A DNA stretch of 64,000 bases from Rheum nobile. Taxonomy: Eukaryota; Streptophyta; Magnoliopsida; Caryophyllales; Polygonaceae. Made by a program: the position numbers and the translations under genes. The notes under the pieces were generated by a model, which was not told where the DNA came from, ran no database searches, and saw only the letters and a program-made list of their open reading frames with translations. Where the stretch lies: assembly GCA_027886185.1 (NCBI GenBank), contig WOAB01000093.1:6262001-6326000 (forward strand), written 5' to 3'. Position 1 is the first letter of the stretch. Each line of letters begins with the position of its first letter. This document shows, in pieces, positions 9,914 to 21,103 of the stretch.

Positions 9914-12640
9914 AAGTTCCAACCCCAAAGCTCCAACAACTTCAAGAAGCAACCAGCTAAGAAGTTCAGTGGGAAGTGCCACAAGTGTGGCAAAATGGGT
10001 CACAAAGCTGACGAGTGTCGTAGCAAGGCTGATCCACGCAAGGACAAGGGGAAATCCCAAGCCAACATGACTGAAGGCAGGCTCTCGGATGCAGATCTGT
10101 GTGTTGTAGTGTCTGAAGTCAACATGGTTGGAAGCAACCCAAGGGAATAGTGGTACGATACAGGTGTTACCAGACATATCTGCTCTGACAATGGATGCTT
10201 CACCACCTATCAGCAAAGCAAGAGCGACGAGCATCTGTTTATGGGGAACTCGTCCACATCCAAGGTGGAAGGTTACGGGAAAGTGGTGTTGAAGCTGACT
10301 TCAGGAAAGGAGCTGACTCTCACCAATGTCATGCATGTGCTAGACATAAGGAAGAATCTGATCTTCGGCACTCTGCTGAGCAAGAACGGATTCGCGACCA
10401 ACTTCGTGTCTGACAAGTTGGTTCTCTCAAAGAATGTGGTATTTTTAGGCAAGGGTTATGTAAAGGATGGACTCGTCAAAATGAATGTAATGACAGTCAT
10501 CCCAAAAACTATTGTAACTGATGTTTCAATGAATAAGACTAATCCTATTGCTTATGTTGTTGAGTCTTTTAATATTTGGCATGAACGATTAGGGCATGTG
10601 AATAACAAGTCTATTCAAAGACTAATGAACATGAACCTGATTCCGAAATGCAAATCAAGTAAAGACAAATGTGAAGTATGCGTACATGCCAAACTCACAA
10701 AAACGCCATCCCCACATGTCGAGAGAACAACCGAACCTCTAGGTTTAATACACACAGATTTGTGTGATTTAAAATATGTGCAAACTAGAGGCGGTAAAAA
10801 GTATTTCGTAACCTTTATTGATGATTTCACAAAATATTGTTATGTATACTTGCTAAGAAGTAAGGTAAAAGCCTTGGAAAAGTTTAAGGAATACAAGCTG
10901 GAAGTGGAAAACCAACTTAGTAAATCCATAAAAGTAATCCGAAGTGATAGAGGAGGCGAGTATGATGAACCATTTAACGCGTTCTATAGAGAACACATGA
11001 TTATTCATCAAACAACTGCTCCCTACTCACCAGAATGTAACGGAGTTGCGGAACGAAAAAACCGAACTCTAAAAGAGATGATGAATGCAATGTTGCAGGA
11101 ATCTGGGTTGCCCCAGAACATGTGGGGGGAAGCACTGCTTACCACCAATTATATCCTCAACAAGATACCGCATAAAGTTACCGGCAAGACACCATACGAA
11201 CTTTGGAAAGGTAACGTACCTTCGTACAAATACCTCAAAGTGTGGGGGTGCCTAGCAAAAGTCGCAGTGCCACCTCCTAAGAAGGTCACAATTGGACCTA
11301 AAACCGTTGATTGTATTTTCATAGGATATGCACATAACAGTAGTGCTTATCGGTTTCTGTTACATAAATCTGATATACCAGATATACATGTAAATACAAT
11401 AATGGAATCAAGAAATGCGTCCTTCTTTGAAAACGTGTTTCCGTGCAAGGATAAAGAACATCCGAAACGAACTCGTGAACAAAGTGAAGCAGGCACTTCT
11501 GTAAATGAAACAGAAGATGAACCTAGACAAAGCAAAAGAGCTCGAAAAGAAACAGAACCTGAACCTAGACGAAGCAAAAGAGCTCGAAAGGAAAGAACCT
11601 TTGGGCATGAGTTCATCACGGCCTTTCTTTTGGAGAATGAGCCTAGAACTTTCAAAGAAGCCATGTCTACACCTGATGCACCTTCATGGAAGAAAGCAGT
11701 TAAAAGCAAAATCGACTCCATCATGCAGAATCATACATGAGAGTTAGTTGATTTGCCACAAGGGTGTAAAGCACTTGGGTGCAAATGGATTTTCAAAACC
11801 AAATTGAAAACCGATGGCTCAGTAGATAAGCACAAGGCGAGGCTTGTGGTGCAAGGATTTCGACAAAAAGAGGGCTTGGATTTCTTTGACACTTATTCTC
11901 CAGTTACGAGAATAACTTCAATAAGAATGCTAATAGCAATAGCTGCATTACGAAACCTCGAAATCCATCAAATGGATGTGAAAACTGCCTTTCTAAATGG
12001 AGAATTAGAAGAGGAGATATATATGAAACAACCTGAGGGTTATGTTGTTCCTGGACAGGAACACAAGGTGTGCAGACTTGTCAAGTCTCTATATGGACTC
12101 AAACAAGCTCCAAAGCAGTGGCATGAAAAATTTGACAATGTCATGATGTCAAATGGCTTCAGCATCAATGAATGTGACAAATGCATCTACTTCAAGGACA
12201 CTCTAAATGGTTACATTTTGTTGTGTTTGTACGTAGATGACATGCTCATTATTGGAAGCAATAAGGACATGATCAACCGCACTAAGAACATGCTTAGTGG
12301 GAAGTTCGACATGAAAGACTTGGGATTAGCAGATGTCATACTAGGGATTAAAATCACTAGATATTCTGAAGGAATTATCCTGTCTCAAGCACATTATGCT
12401 GAAAAAATACTTGAGAGATTCAAGAACTACTCAAGCGGGACTGCAAAGAGTCCCGTGGACCCCCATCTTCATTTGACTAAGAACTCGGGGGATGCAATGT
12501 CACAGTTGGAGTACGCACGTGTGATTGGAAGTCTCATGTACTTGACCAATTGCACAAGACCTGACTTGGCACACTCAGTCAATGTACTGAGTCGCTACAC
12601 AAGTAATCCAGGACACAAACACTGGAAAAGGGATAACTAG
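9914..12640 (+). pseudogene. pol: Copia-1 pol: zinc knuckle, protease, integrase, reverse transcriptase
   Basis: In the gag frame follow the CCHC knuckle, a TAG at 10148, the aspartic protease motif WYDTG at 10151, then integrase (10241-11740). Integrase shows HERLGH...CEVCVHAK zinc-binding residues and the DDE core: HTDLCD, then RSDRGGEY, then NGVAERKNRTL. A TGA at 11738 separates it from reverse transcriptase (11753-12640), which has MDVKTAFLNG, SLYGLKQAPKQWHEKF and the catalytic YVDDMLIIG. An Arg/Glu-rich linker with tandem RRSKRARKE-like repeats lies at about 11510-11600. Codon spacing is otherwise undisturbed, so decay is recent or slight. Confidence 0.9.
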
Positions 12641-13193
12641 AGTATTAAATTACTTGCGTTATACTCAAAGTTATGGACTGCACTATGGTAAATACCCAGC
12701 AGTTCTGGAAGGATATAGTGATGCAAACTGGATATCAGATTCCAGAAACTCAAAGTCCACAAGTGGATATGTGTTTACACTTGGTGGTGCAGCGGTATCA
12801 TAGAAATCTTCCAAACAAACACTATTGGCCAGATCCACAATGGAGTCTGAGTTCATTGCTCTAGACAAAGCAGCAGAGGAAGCTGAATGGCTTCGGAACT
12901 TGTTGGAAGATATCCCAATGTGGGACAAACCAGTGCCAGCAGTAGGTGTACACTGTGATAGTCAATCGGCTATAGCTCGGGCACTGAGTCGTTTGTACAA
13001 TGGTAAGTCACGTCATATACGAAGACGACATAAAACCATTAGACAACTACTCTCGCATGGTATAATCTCAATAGATTATATCAAATCGGCTAACAACCTA
13101 GCGGATCCGTTTACTAAAGGTTTGTCACGAGATCAAGTTGTAAAATCATCAAGAGGAATGAGTTTAAAGCCTATGACTAAAGAGGATGCTTGA
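12641..13193 (+). pseudogene. Copia-1 RNase H
   Basis: After a one-base frameshift near 12630 the RNase H domain continues in another frame. Visible motifs are TMESEFIALDKAAEEAEWL, HCDSQSAIARA and SRHIRRRHKTIRQLL, then NLADPFTKGL near the C-terminus. A TAG at 12801-12803 replaces the Trp expected in the SWKSS motif. The stretch from 13194 to 13769 is the 3' untranslated part, ending in the weak polypurine tract GTGGGTGAT before the 3' LTR. Confidence 0.85.
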
Positions 13194-13769
13194 TGGCGAA
13201 CCCTACCTACGTTACTGGAGATCCCAAGAAGTAGGTTCAAAGAAAAAACTAAATCAAGCTGAATCAAGATGAGCACTGGGAGACTTGAGTCTCCTCCCAG
13301 TTCCTAGGATGATGAACAATGCTACCTGTATGAGTTAAGGTTAAGCTTGGCTTTTAATGATTCCATAGCTTTGAAATAAAAGTGGGGTATGACAGGATAC
13401 TCTTTATGGCAATCACCTTATGAGTGTGAAATGGGGCCGTTTCTAGGAGAGTTAAGAGAGGCTGAATTCTCCAAGTTCACTCATGAATAGCCAGAGATGT
13501 TCAAGGCCAAAATGAACACAACAAGAGAACCTAGTTCTGTGAGAAGATGAAACTGTGTGATGGTTATTGTCTCGATTTACATCAAAGCCCGGGTGGTTCA
13601 AGACATCATGTTTACTACCTGGTCGAGTAAATCCGATAGCTACTCACTATGGGTGGTTCAAGGCTGAAACATGCTACCAGCCCATATGCAGTGATTTTTC
13701 GACTGTACTCTCAAAAGTCTTTCTGTTTTTAAACCAATGTTTAGAATCATTTCTATTCATGTGGGTGAT

Positions 13770-14730
13770 TGTTGGAACTCATTTTTAACATGTGGCGCCG
13801 GGCACTTTTCCGGGCACAATTCCGGTGGGCTCCGGCCAACGTCAACACCGGAAAGTGGAAGCATTGGCTTCCTCTACGCGAGCACATTCTCGTAGTGTAC
13901 TCATATGACAAAAATGATTTCCGTTTGAATGAGAAATGGAGGCCCAAAGTATCGTGCATGAAGTGCAAAACTTGGGAAATGTGGGGGCAAAATTCTTGTC
14001 CCACATTGGAAATTTGGAGGTAGAAATACCACCATATATAGAGGAGAAATGGACCCAAGGTTGTGGCCTTGGGTCATTACCCATTTTCAATGGGGAGAGG
14101 ACCTAGCTCATCAAGCCCACGCGCGCCGCGTCGCGTCGGGCCGGGCTTGGGCTTGCAAGTCACCTATCCTTTTGGGCCAATCCGGAAGCCCATTAGTGGG
14201 CTTTGACAGTTGAGTTGTGATCTGGTACATGGAGAGATTTGGGCTGCAGACCTAATCTTCCAACATTGATGACAGAAGATATGTAATCTTCCTCCATTAA
14301 ATCCGAAGATCTGTAACGTCCTCCTCCACTAATGCAGAAGATCTGTAACGTTATCCTCAACGTTCAAAAGAAGATCCGCAACGCTCTCCTCCTTCCGAAG
14401 CTCTATATAAGAGCAGTACACCTCTCATTCGAAGATGATCGAACACCAGCAATCCTCATCTTCCCTCTCTGTTTTTTCCCAAAATTTCGTGTTTGAGAGT
14501 ACTACACAGATTGGTTCGTAGCCTTCTGGGTTTTTGGTTGCGCAAATCAGAAGTCGTCAAGCAGTTGTATCCTGGGATTCGGAACGCCATCGAATCGTCG
14601 CAATACGGGGCGTTTTCAGAATTAAGGAGAGAGATCTCGTTCTCGACTCTGCTTCGTTCTCAAGTTCGGTATAATTTCGTTTATTCACTGTGTGATTTCT
14701 TCTTGCAGTTTATGTTTCGATATTGCGTTC
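13770..14730 (+). repeat. Copia-1 3' LTR
   Basis: It begins TGTTGGAACTC and matches the 5' LTR to 14730, including the TATA box at 14404-14410. The GC-rich repeat patch near 14118-14145 is shorter than in the 5' LTR. Matching stops abruptly at GCGTTC, after which unrelated coding-like sequence begins, so the end may be truncated. Confidence 0.8.
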
Positions 14731-15540
14731 AAACCAAATTTCTTGATTTTGATGGAATGCAAATTAGTAGTTGGGTGAGAAGTGTCAATGAACTTGATGG
14801 AATCATTGAATGGGTTGTTGATCCTGTGGAAACGATTGAAATTAATTTGGTGGATATTATGTTGAGTTCAACTACAATGGTGAGAATTTTTAGTGCACAA
14901 AAGCTGTTTGACAAAATGCCAAAGAGAGAAACTGAGGTAAATAGCATGAATTCAAGCTCTATTGTGGTCTACATGGGGATAAAGATCTTGTTAGATGATT
15001 TTTTCTTGATTGTGGTTGACAACATGATTTTAGTATTCGATCTCGGAGGTGTTGTCGATCATGGTAGGTTTTGTTTCGATTCCTCTTATGCAGCGGGATT
15101 GGTCCATATATGGAGTGAATTGGTTTGGGTTTTTTATCCGGGTGGAGGCCTTACCTTAATTGATTTACGTGCTGCTGTGTTGAGAGTGTGATGGGAATTG
15201 TGTGATAGCCTACAAGTCCTGTGAGAACCATCTGTTGGTTACAAATTGGACAACTTCTCTTTCCTTGTTGTTGGCATTTGCCTTTGCTGCTGGCATTTTG
15301 CTACATCTGGTCATTCTAGGCAGCTTGTGGGCATATGTGATTCCAGTTTTGGACGCTTTCTCTTTGCCTTTGTTGCTGGAATTTGTCATCAACAGAGGAA
15401 TTTTTCTTTCTTGTGGCTGGAAAGGATTATGTTGCTTGCTTAATAGTACCTACTGTCCAGGAGCTTCTCTCTTTTTTTTTTATGGAAGTCTTAATCTTCA
15501 GGATGGTTGTACGAGAGGGAGGAGGATTGTATGATGAGGT
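14731..15540 (+). pseudogene. Possible continuation of the interrupted LTR element
   Basis: An open frame runs to 15191 and another from 15202 to 15534. The first includes FLDFDGMQISSWV, which resembles the PKFDG...W motif at the start of the gag core in many plant Ty3-type elements, and would fit as the part of gag following 6688-7271. Later parts are hydrophobic and unrecognised. The frame at 14493-15191 begins in the Copia-1 LTR, so its first 80 or so residues are not part of this remnant. A purine tract GAGGGAGGAGGAT ends at 15527 and could be a polypurine tract. Confidence 0.35.
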
Positions 15541-18295
15541 GGATCCTATTTGCAAATGAGTGCATATATGATGTGTTGCTCTGAAGTGCTACTCTGATGT
15601 GCTGCTCTTTTTCATGTAAATGAGTGCACGACTACCAAGTGTACATGGCATTCTTCTCAACCAAGCCATCTCAATTGGTAGTCAACAGTACTCTAGCTTG
15701 TCATGGCAAGTAGTTGCAAATTTAAGGGACTTCATTGTGCATGTAACATCCAGTAGAGTTGTCCAATTTTGTTTATATGGTATATAGTAGATTGGTTGTT
15801 ATTTTATTGTTTCTCATCCTTTTCATATGTCAAAAAATATGTACAATGCCTCACAAAAGAAAGAAGACAAAGGATTCAGGTAGTTGTTTATACACCCTTC
15901 TTTGGTATTTTGTCACCCAAAATTTGCCATTAGTTTGAAGTTTTTTGTATGTTTCATTTAATCATTTATAATTGATACATAAGAGGAAAGATACAACATT
16001 CGTGAGAGGTTGAACATGGCACCAATTCCCAAATCCAACATAATACCATGGCAATTCTCTTGCTCTAAAAAACAACCACCGTTACTAAGGAAGTTGTTGA
16101 CATGTTTTGATTCTATTGATGATTCAGACAATGACACCTCGAGAGCTTGAACACAGTAATGAAGATGAATTCATCGCACCCCCGAGAAGGGAGAAACTGT
16201 TTGCAAAAAACTTATAAGCATGTAACTTTTGTTTAAAGAAAAAAAAAACATCTGGTGGTTTGTCGAAAGAGAAAAACAAGCTTGCGTTGAAAAAGGTTAA
16301 ATCAAAGGTTAGATAAGTGTAATGAACAAGATGAACAAGATAGAAATACAATAAAAAATATGAACCATATATATTGAAATATTACACGTATTTCCTAATT
16401 ATTCATACAAATACTAGCCTAATTGTGCATACAACCAATGCTCTAATGAACGATGTCGATATATGTAATGAATAAGAAGAACCATATCAAAATATTACAC
16501 GTATTTTCTAATGGTTCATATAATCAATGACCTATGAACAATTTCGATATATTTATTGAACAACAATAAAGAAATACTCTAAACTGTACTAAACAATTAC
16601 TCTTAAACATTGAACAAGAACATAAAAAAAATAAACTAACCTTCATCAAATGTAATTGGAGGCGCTAGATCATCAAGATTATCACGTTCTTCATGACGGT
16701 AAACTCTATCGTTGGTCAACCGTTTTGAAACATGTATTTCCGAAACCAAATCCAAATCATTATCATCATCCAAACGCAAATCAAAATATGTTGAGAATCA
16801 CTCTTGACATGTTGACTCGATGCAAATATCATCAAACTGAAATTGTATTTCTTGGTTGGAATGAGATACATGTTGGTATAAAATTTCAAAAAAAAAACAT
16901 TATTCAAGGGATTTCGGTGTTATGTGAGACGTGATCCACTACAAAATAATCCCTTTTAAATTATATGGATAAATTCTAATTGCTGGATTACTTCAATCTA
17001 ATGGCCAAGAACACTCACTATTATTTACCTTATCACTAATTTTGCACTTGATCCTAATTCTGTATAAGTATATGAACATATGAACAACTACGTTTAAGTA
17101 CATGAAGAACAGAACTTGTGGGCGCTTGCTGGTTAAGTTTTATGGTTAGCGGTAAGCAGAGGCAATATGAAGGAACCGATTTGAGTATGGTATGTGACGA
17201 AGGTTGAAGTTGTCGGTAGTTGTTGTTGAAGGAGATCTTGAATAAGAGAGGGAAAAAAGAGACGAAACAAAGAGTTGATGACAAAGGGTGGCCAATTTGA
17301 TCCTCAAGAACGGTGGGCATTGTAACTAACCTGGCCACAAGAGACACCATCAATAACAAATAAAATAAAAAAATATTTCATTTTTATGTCATGTACCTAT
17401 ATCAGATATAGTTTTAAAAGGAAGGGAAAATAAGGAGTAGTTGTGACCATTCAACCTCTTGGTAAATGATCACGATAAATATGGAAATAGATTTGTTAAT
17501 ATCCAATTATTTCAAATCTTGGTAAATGATTATGTGTGAGTGCCCCCACGCTAGGCAATTTTTTTTAATCTAGAAGTTAAATTTGTTTGATCATGTGACT
17601 GAAGATTTGTTTGATCATGTGACTGAAGATTTTCCCTATTGTTTATTGGAAATGATTGGCTCTATCTATCAAGATTTTGGATTTTCTTATAACGATCAAA
17701 TTATATCTGGCCTTGTTTCCACTTTTCCAGTCATTCTAGTGAGTATTTTACAGTTAATCCTGATCTTATATATATAGGATTAGTATTAAGTACATATCAT
17801 CTTATGATAAATAATAGAGAGTAGTCGTGACTATTCAACCTCTTTAATCAAACGCTCACGATTTTAAAAGAATAATAATATTACATGCATACACACACTA
17901 TTATTTCTAACCCAAATAAATCCCAAGATCTACGTTAGTATCTTCCATATAATTTAGGTTGGGTTTGAAGGCTTTCAAAACAGAGACTTCTTTCCAAACT
18001 CTGACAATTTCTTCCCCGTAACTTCTACGATTTTCCGCTTCACAATGGAGATACTTGAGTGCTTCTTTTGCATACTTATCCACCTCTACAAATATACAAG
18101 TTTTTTTTAATATATTAAACATAGTGGAGTACGTAGGTGATGGAGAAATGAATGAAAAATTAATTGAAATAATATGAACTATTAACTCCGAATAAAAAAA
18201 TATACACAATTTTCAAAAGTTATAAATTCATAATCAAACTATGTTTAGATACACAAAAATTATACAGGGCCAATATTTTACCAGTTTTTCAAGCA
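15541..18295. other. Unrecognised AT-rich stretch with small coding-like pieces
   Basis: No gene is identified. Near 15755-15800 is a segment similar to 6445-6475. A charged coding-like piece at 16131-16217 (start MTPRELEHSNEDEF) has no family match. A 25-bp motif with TTTGATCATGTGACTGAAGA is tandemly doubled at about 17585-17634. A segment GAGTAGT(T/C)GTGAC(C/T)ATTCAACCTC occurs near 17435 and 17820. An exon-like piece on the minus strand is listed separately. Confidence 0.5.
17907..18085 (-). pseudogene. Exon-like fragment, unknown protein
   Basis: Reading on the minus strand, a T-rich tract and TTGTAG (a good 3' splice site) precede about 59 codons with balanced composition (VDKYAKEALKYLHCEAENRR, later RVWKEVSVLKAFKPNL), ending at a TAG at 17907. 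It looks like the last exon of a host gene or a captured piece. I cannot name the family. No upstream exon was found, and the region beyond 18301 is Copia-2, which may have separated it from the rest. Confidence 0.35.
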
Positions 18296-18300
18296 TTTTA
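18296..18300 (+). other. Target-site duplication of Copia-2, left copy
   Basis: TTTTA here and at 25781-25785 flank the TG...CA ends of Copia-2, giving the 5-bp duplication made by Copia integrase. Confidence 0.85.
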
Positions 18301-18971
18301 TGAAGGAATTTTGTCATTTAATCAAATGTGTAATTACTAATTATGAAGTGGGATCATTTATAGAGATTCATAATCCGGTTATCTTAGGTAGTCATAGTGC
18401 TTTGCTAGAAGCCAACTATGATTTATAGATTATATGTTATAAATTCTATTGCTATTATTATCAGGTCCTACGAGGTCACACCCTTATGGACTGGATCAGT
18501 TTATTAGGAGACATATTATATACAGTATATGATATAAAGTTATATATGATATAACTTGAGAGATAAGACTTATTAGTAATAAAGAGTTATTACTGATAAT
18601 AAAATATATACTAATTTAGGAAATAATATATCTACATATGGTATTATAAAAGGAGGGTTTTCTAGGAGAAAACCCTAACCAACACAATACCCATATGACT
18701 GCCCCCTTCTCCTTGGAGTTCTCCCTTGTTCGCCTCCGTTCCTCGTTCTAGCAATCGAGCCCTAGGCGATCCAGATCCGTACTCGGGTAGACCAACTAGA
18801 GGAGTCACACTTGAGGCTCTAATCTCCCCATTCCAGGAAGATTCAAACACACACCAAGAGGTAATTAATTCTTCTTATCTATGATCTATTTAGTTTATGC
18901 ATGAGATCCTTGGTTAGATGTTAGGAGAAACGTTTTCCTGAAATTCCGCTTTAAGCATCTAAATCCCTACA
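18301..18971 (+). repeat. Copia-2 5' LTR
   Basis: Begins TGAAGGAATT and ends CCCTACA. It has a TATA-like ATTATAAAAGG at about 18643-18653 and a following leader region with AACCCTAACC. The primer site TGGTATCAG starts two bases after the LTR. Confidence 0.9.
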
Positions 18972-18972
18972 G

Positions 18973-18981
18973 TGGTATCAG
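18973..18981 (+). other. Copia-2 primer-binding site
   Basis: TGGTATCAG, complementary to the 3' end of initiator tRNA-Met. The match stops at the ninth base, where TTGCC replaces AGC. Confidence 0.8.
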
Positions 18982-19427
18982 TTGCCTCTTGCATAAATTG
19001 ATTAGATCAAATTTAAAGTCTTTAATTTTGATACATGTTCATGTTTTGATTCAATTATGTAGAGATTGATTGTATGGATAAATTTGCATGATTAAAACGA
19101 AAAAAATTGATTTTTGAAGGCTAAAATTCGTGTCTATTCACATGGGTATAGTTGCTGAATTTTTTGAAATTTTCATGCTATTTTTCCCTAAAGTTGATTC
19201 TTTTGATTAGTTTATGCAAATTTGTTGTATAGATTATGAACGAACATGTAAAATCTAATTTTTCATGCTTAAATTATAAATCAAAAAGCCTGAATTTTAT
19301 GAAAAACCATTACCATAAGTTTTCCTACCAAAGAGTTGTAAACGTTACAATTTTTAAGTGGGAGAAACACCGGAATTAATCGGTGTAGATGGTTCGGGAC
19401 CATCTTTGCGGCACGGCGCCAGAGGGC

Positions 19428-19742
19428 TATAGCAAAACCGCGATCGCGGTTTTGGACCCGCGATCGCGGTTGCGGCTGCTGGTCCTCTTGGCTCGTGGTT
19501 TTTGGCGACCCGACGAGGACTATAGCACAACCACGATCGCGGTTTTGGACCCGCGATCGCGGTCACGGCTGTTGATCGTCCTTGGCTCGTGGCTATAGCA
19601 CAACTGCGATTGCGGTTTTGGACCCGCATTCGCGGTCGCGACTGCTGGTCGTCTTGGCTCGTGGCTATAGAAGAAAAAAAACAAAAAAACAAACAAACCA
19701 CGATCGCGGTTTTGGACCCGCGATCACGGTCGCGGCTGCAAG
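19428..19742 (+). repeat. GC-rich repeats with GCGATCGC dyads in the Copia-2 leader
   Basis: Four degenerate copies, starting about 19438, 19532, 19605 and 19697, of a unit containing CGCGATCGCGGTTTTGGACC followed by a second GCGATCGCGG and then GTCTTGGCTCGTGGCTATAG. Spacing varies from about 73 to 94 bp. The block is strikingly GC-rich within an AT-rich element. The open frames on both strands here follow the repeats. Confidence 0.85.
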
Positions 19743-20461
19743 AGAGTTTATTTCAATTATATGTAAGACAAGAAGAAGAAGATCCTATTAAGACTGAAGG
19801 ATGGTGATCCAAGAAGGTCAAGACTATTGAAGATTAGATCTCTTTAGGGGCCATACTAGGATCACAAATTTAATTATTTATTATTGCATTACTTGAATGC
19901 TTTACCATTTCCCATTTTGCATGCTTGCTTGTCTGTTTATGCTATTTAGTTCACTTATAGATAGACAATCATTGCATGCTTAAGTCCCTTAAAAGAATAT
20001 TGAGGTAATGCCTTTCCATGTCATAACCATGAGGCCCTTGGAATTCGTTGGATAGTTTTCGCCCTAGCGATGTGTCCTTCCTTGACCTTGGGATAGTGCG
20101 GGTATGTCTAATAGGGGCATGCTGCCTTGATATGGTTACAATCAACAAGAGACCAAAAGGCTCAGTTTTGGATCTTGAGGCATAAGGATGAGTCTTACAT
20201 AAGATGTGGCCATTAACCAAGAGTTATAAGGTGTTATAATTAGTAAGAGTTTATTTACCTTGATTACATGAGACTTGGGGAAGTGCCTTAGTATGCTCGA
20301 GTTTCATCTAAGATAGGATCTTGGAATCATTTTACTCACAAGGGACAATTTAATTGAGTAGAATGTGCAATAACTTACTATTTATAGCTTGTCTAAATTT
20401 TAAGTTCTTGCATGTCAAGCATAATTTATTTGTATGTTTTATTCCATTTTTTGTAGTTACT

Positions 20462-21103
20462 ATGTCTTCTAAACACCTCAAATTCACTCTCCGCTCAATT
20501 GTTGAGAAAAAGAAGTTGAACTACACAAATTTTCTTGATTGGGAAAGAAATCTGAGAATCATTCTCAAGTCTGAGGGACAAGAGGATGTCCTAGAAACCC
20601 CCATCTCAGAGCTGACTTCCACCTCATCTGATGAAAATAAGGCACGTCACAAGGCAATATGCAAGAAGGCAATGAATGTCACTTGCCTTATGTTGACTGC
20701 TATGGAACCTGCTCTTCAACAGAGGTTTGAGGATCATGATGCTCATACTATTATAAGAAACCTTAGAGATCTCTTTAAGGAGCAGGCCAGGATTGAGAGG
20801 TATTTTACCCTCAAGTCCATATTACAGAGCAAGCTCGAGAAAGGGAAACCAGTTGGTTCACATGTTTACAACATGATAGGCTTGTTTGACAAGATGGCTA
20901 GACTAGGTAACCCCTACAATGTTGAGACGGCTACAGATATGATCTTATACTCCATGCATGATGGATTTGCCCACTTTCGGCAGATGTATCACATGAGAGA
21001 CATGAACAAGACTCCCAACGAGCTACACGTGATGCTCAAAACGGATGAGCAAAATGTCCTGGTTGACCCTTTGAAGGAAGTTCTAATGGTCAAGGGGAAA
21101 TAG
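20462..21103 (+). pseudogene. gag: Copia-2 gag
   Basis: The start MSSKHLKF at 20462 follows a leader, although the frame is open from 20354. The protein has the Copia gag core (LNYTNFLDWERNLRIIL) and the helical middle with SHVYNMIGLFDKMARLG. A TAG at 21101 ends it, but the same frame continues through a Lys/Gly-rich segment to a damaged zinc knuckle at about 21215-21250. There the first Cys is replaced and a TAA stop falls just before CKAKGHWKRNC. Confidence 0.85.

Larger units (their letters stand above)
7284..14730 (+). mobile_element. Ty1/Copia LTR retrotransposon (Copia-1), decayed
   Basis: Two LTR copies of about 0.97 kb flank gag, protease, integrase, reverse transcriptase and RNase H in Copia order, with integrase before RT. 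All parts up to RT share one frame but carry in-frame stops at 9911, 10148 and 11738, a frameshift near 12630 and a stop at 12801. The LTRs match from CATTTTTAAC onward. The 3' copy has a proper TGTTGGAAC start at 13770, while the 5' copy differs in the first ten or so bases. No 5-bp target duplication was found, so one or both ends are rearranged. The integrase-RT-RNase H sequence looks like the Tork/Tnt1 group, though lineage is not proved. Confidence 0.85.

Noticed and set aside
13769..14023. 84-codon Trp-rich ORF, also inside 6619-7527
   Set aside because: Present in both Copia-1 LTRs upstream of the TATA box. It has no domain and is most likely incidental LTR sequence.
14880..14940. Pentatricopeptide-repeat-like LFDKMPKRE motif
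   Set aside because: A single short match without neighbouring repeat units is not enough for a PPR gene.
14493..15191. 232-codon ORF as one gene
   Set aside because: The first 80 or so codons are Copia-1 3' LTR, and the reading frame crosses the end of the element.
18662..18850. 62-codon minus-strand ORF, repeated at 25471-25659
   Set aside because: Both lie in the two LTRs of Copia-2 and are antisense to the element. No domain.
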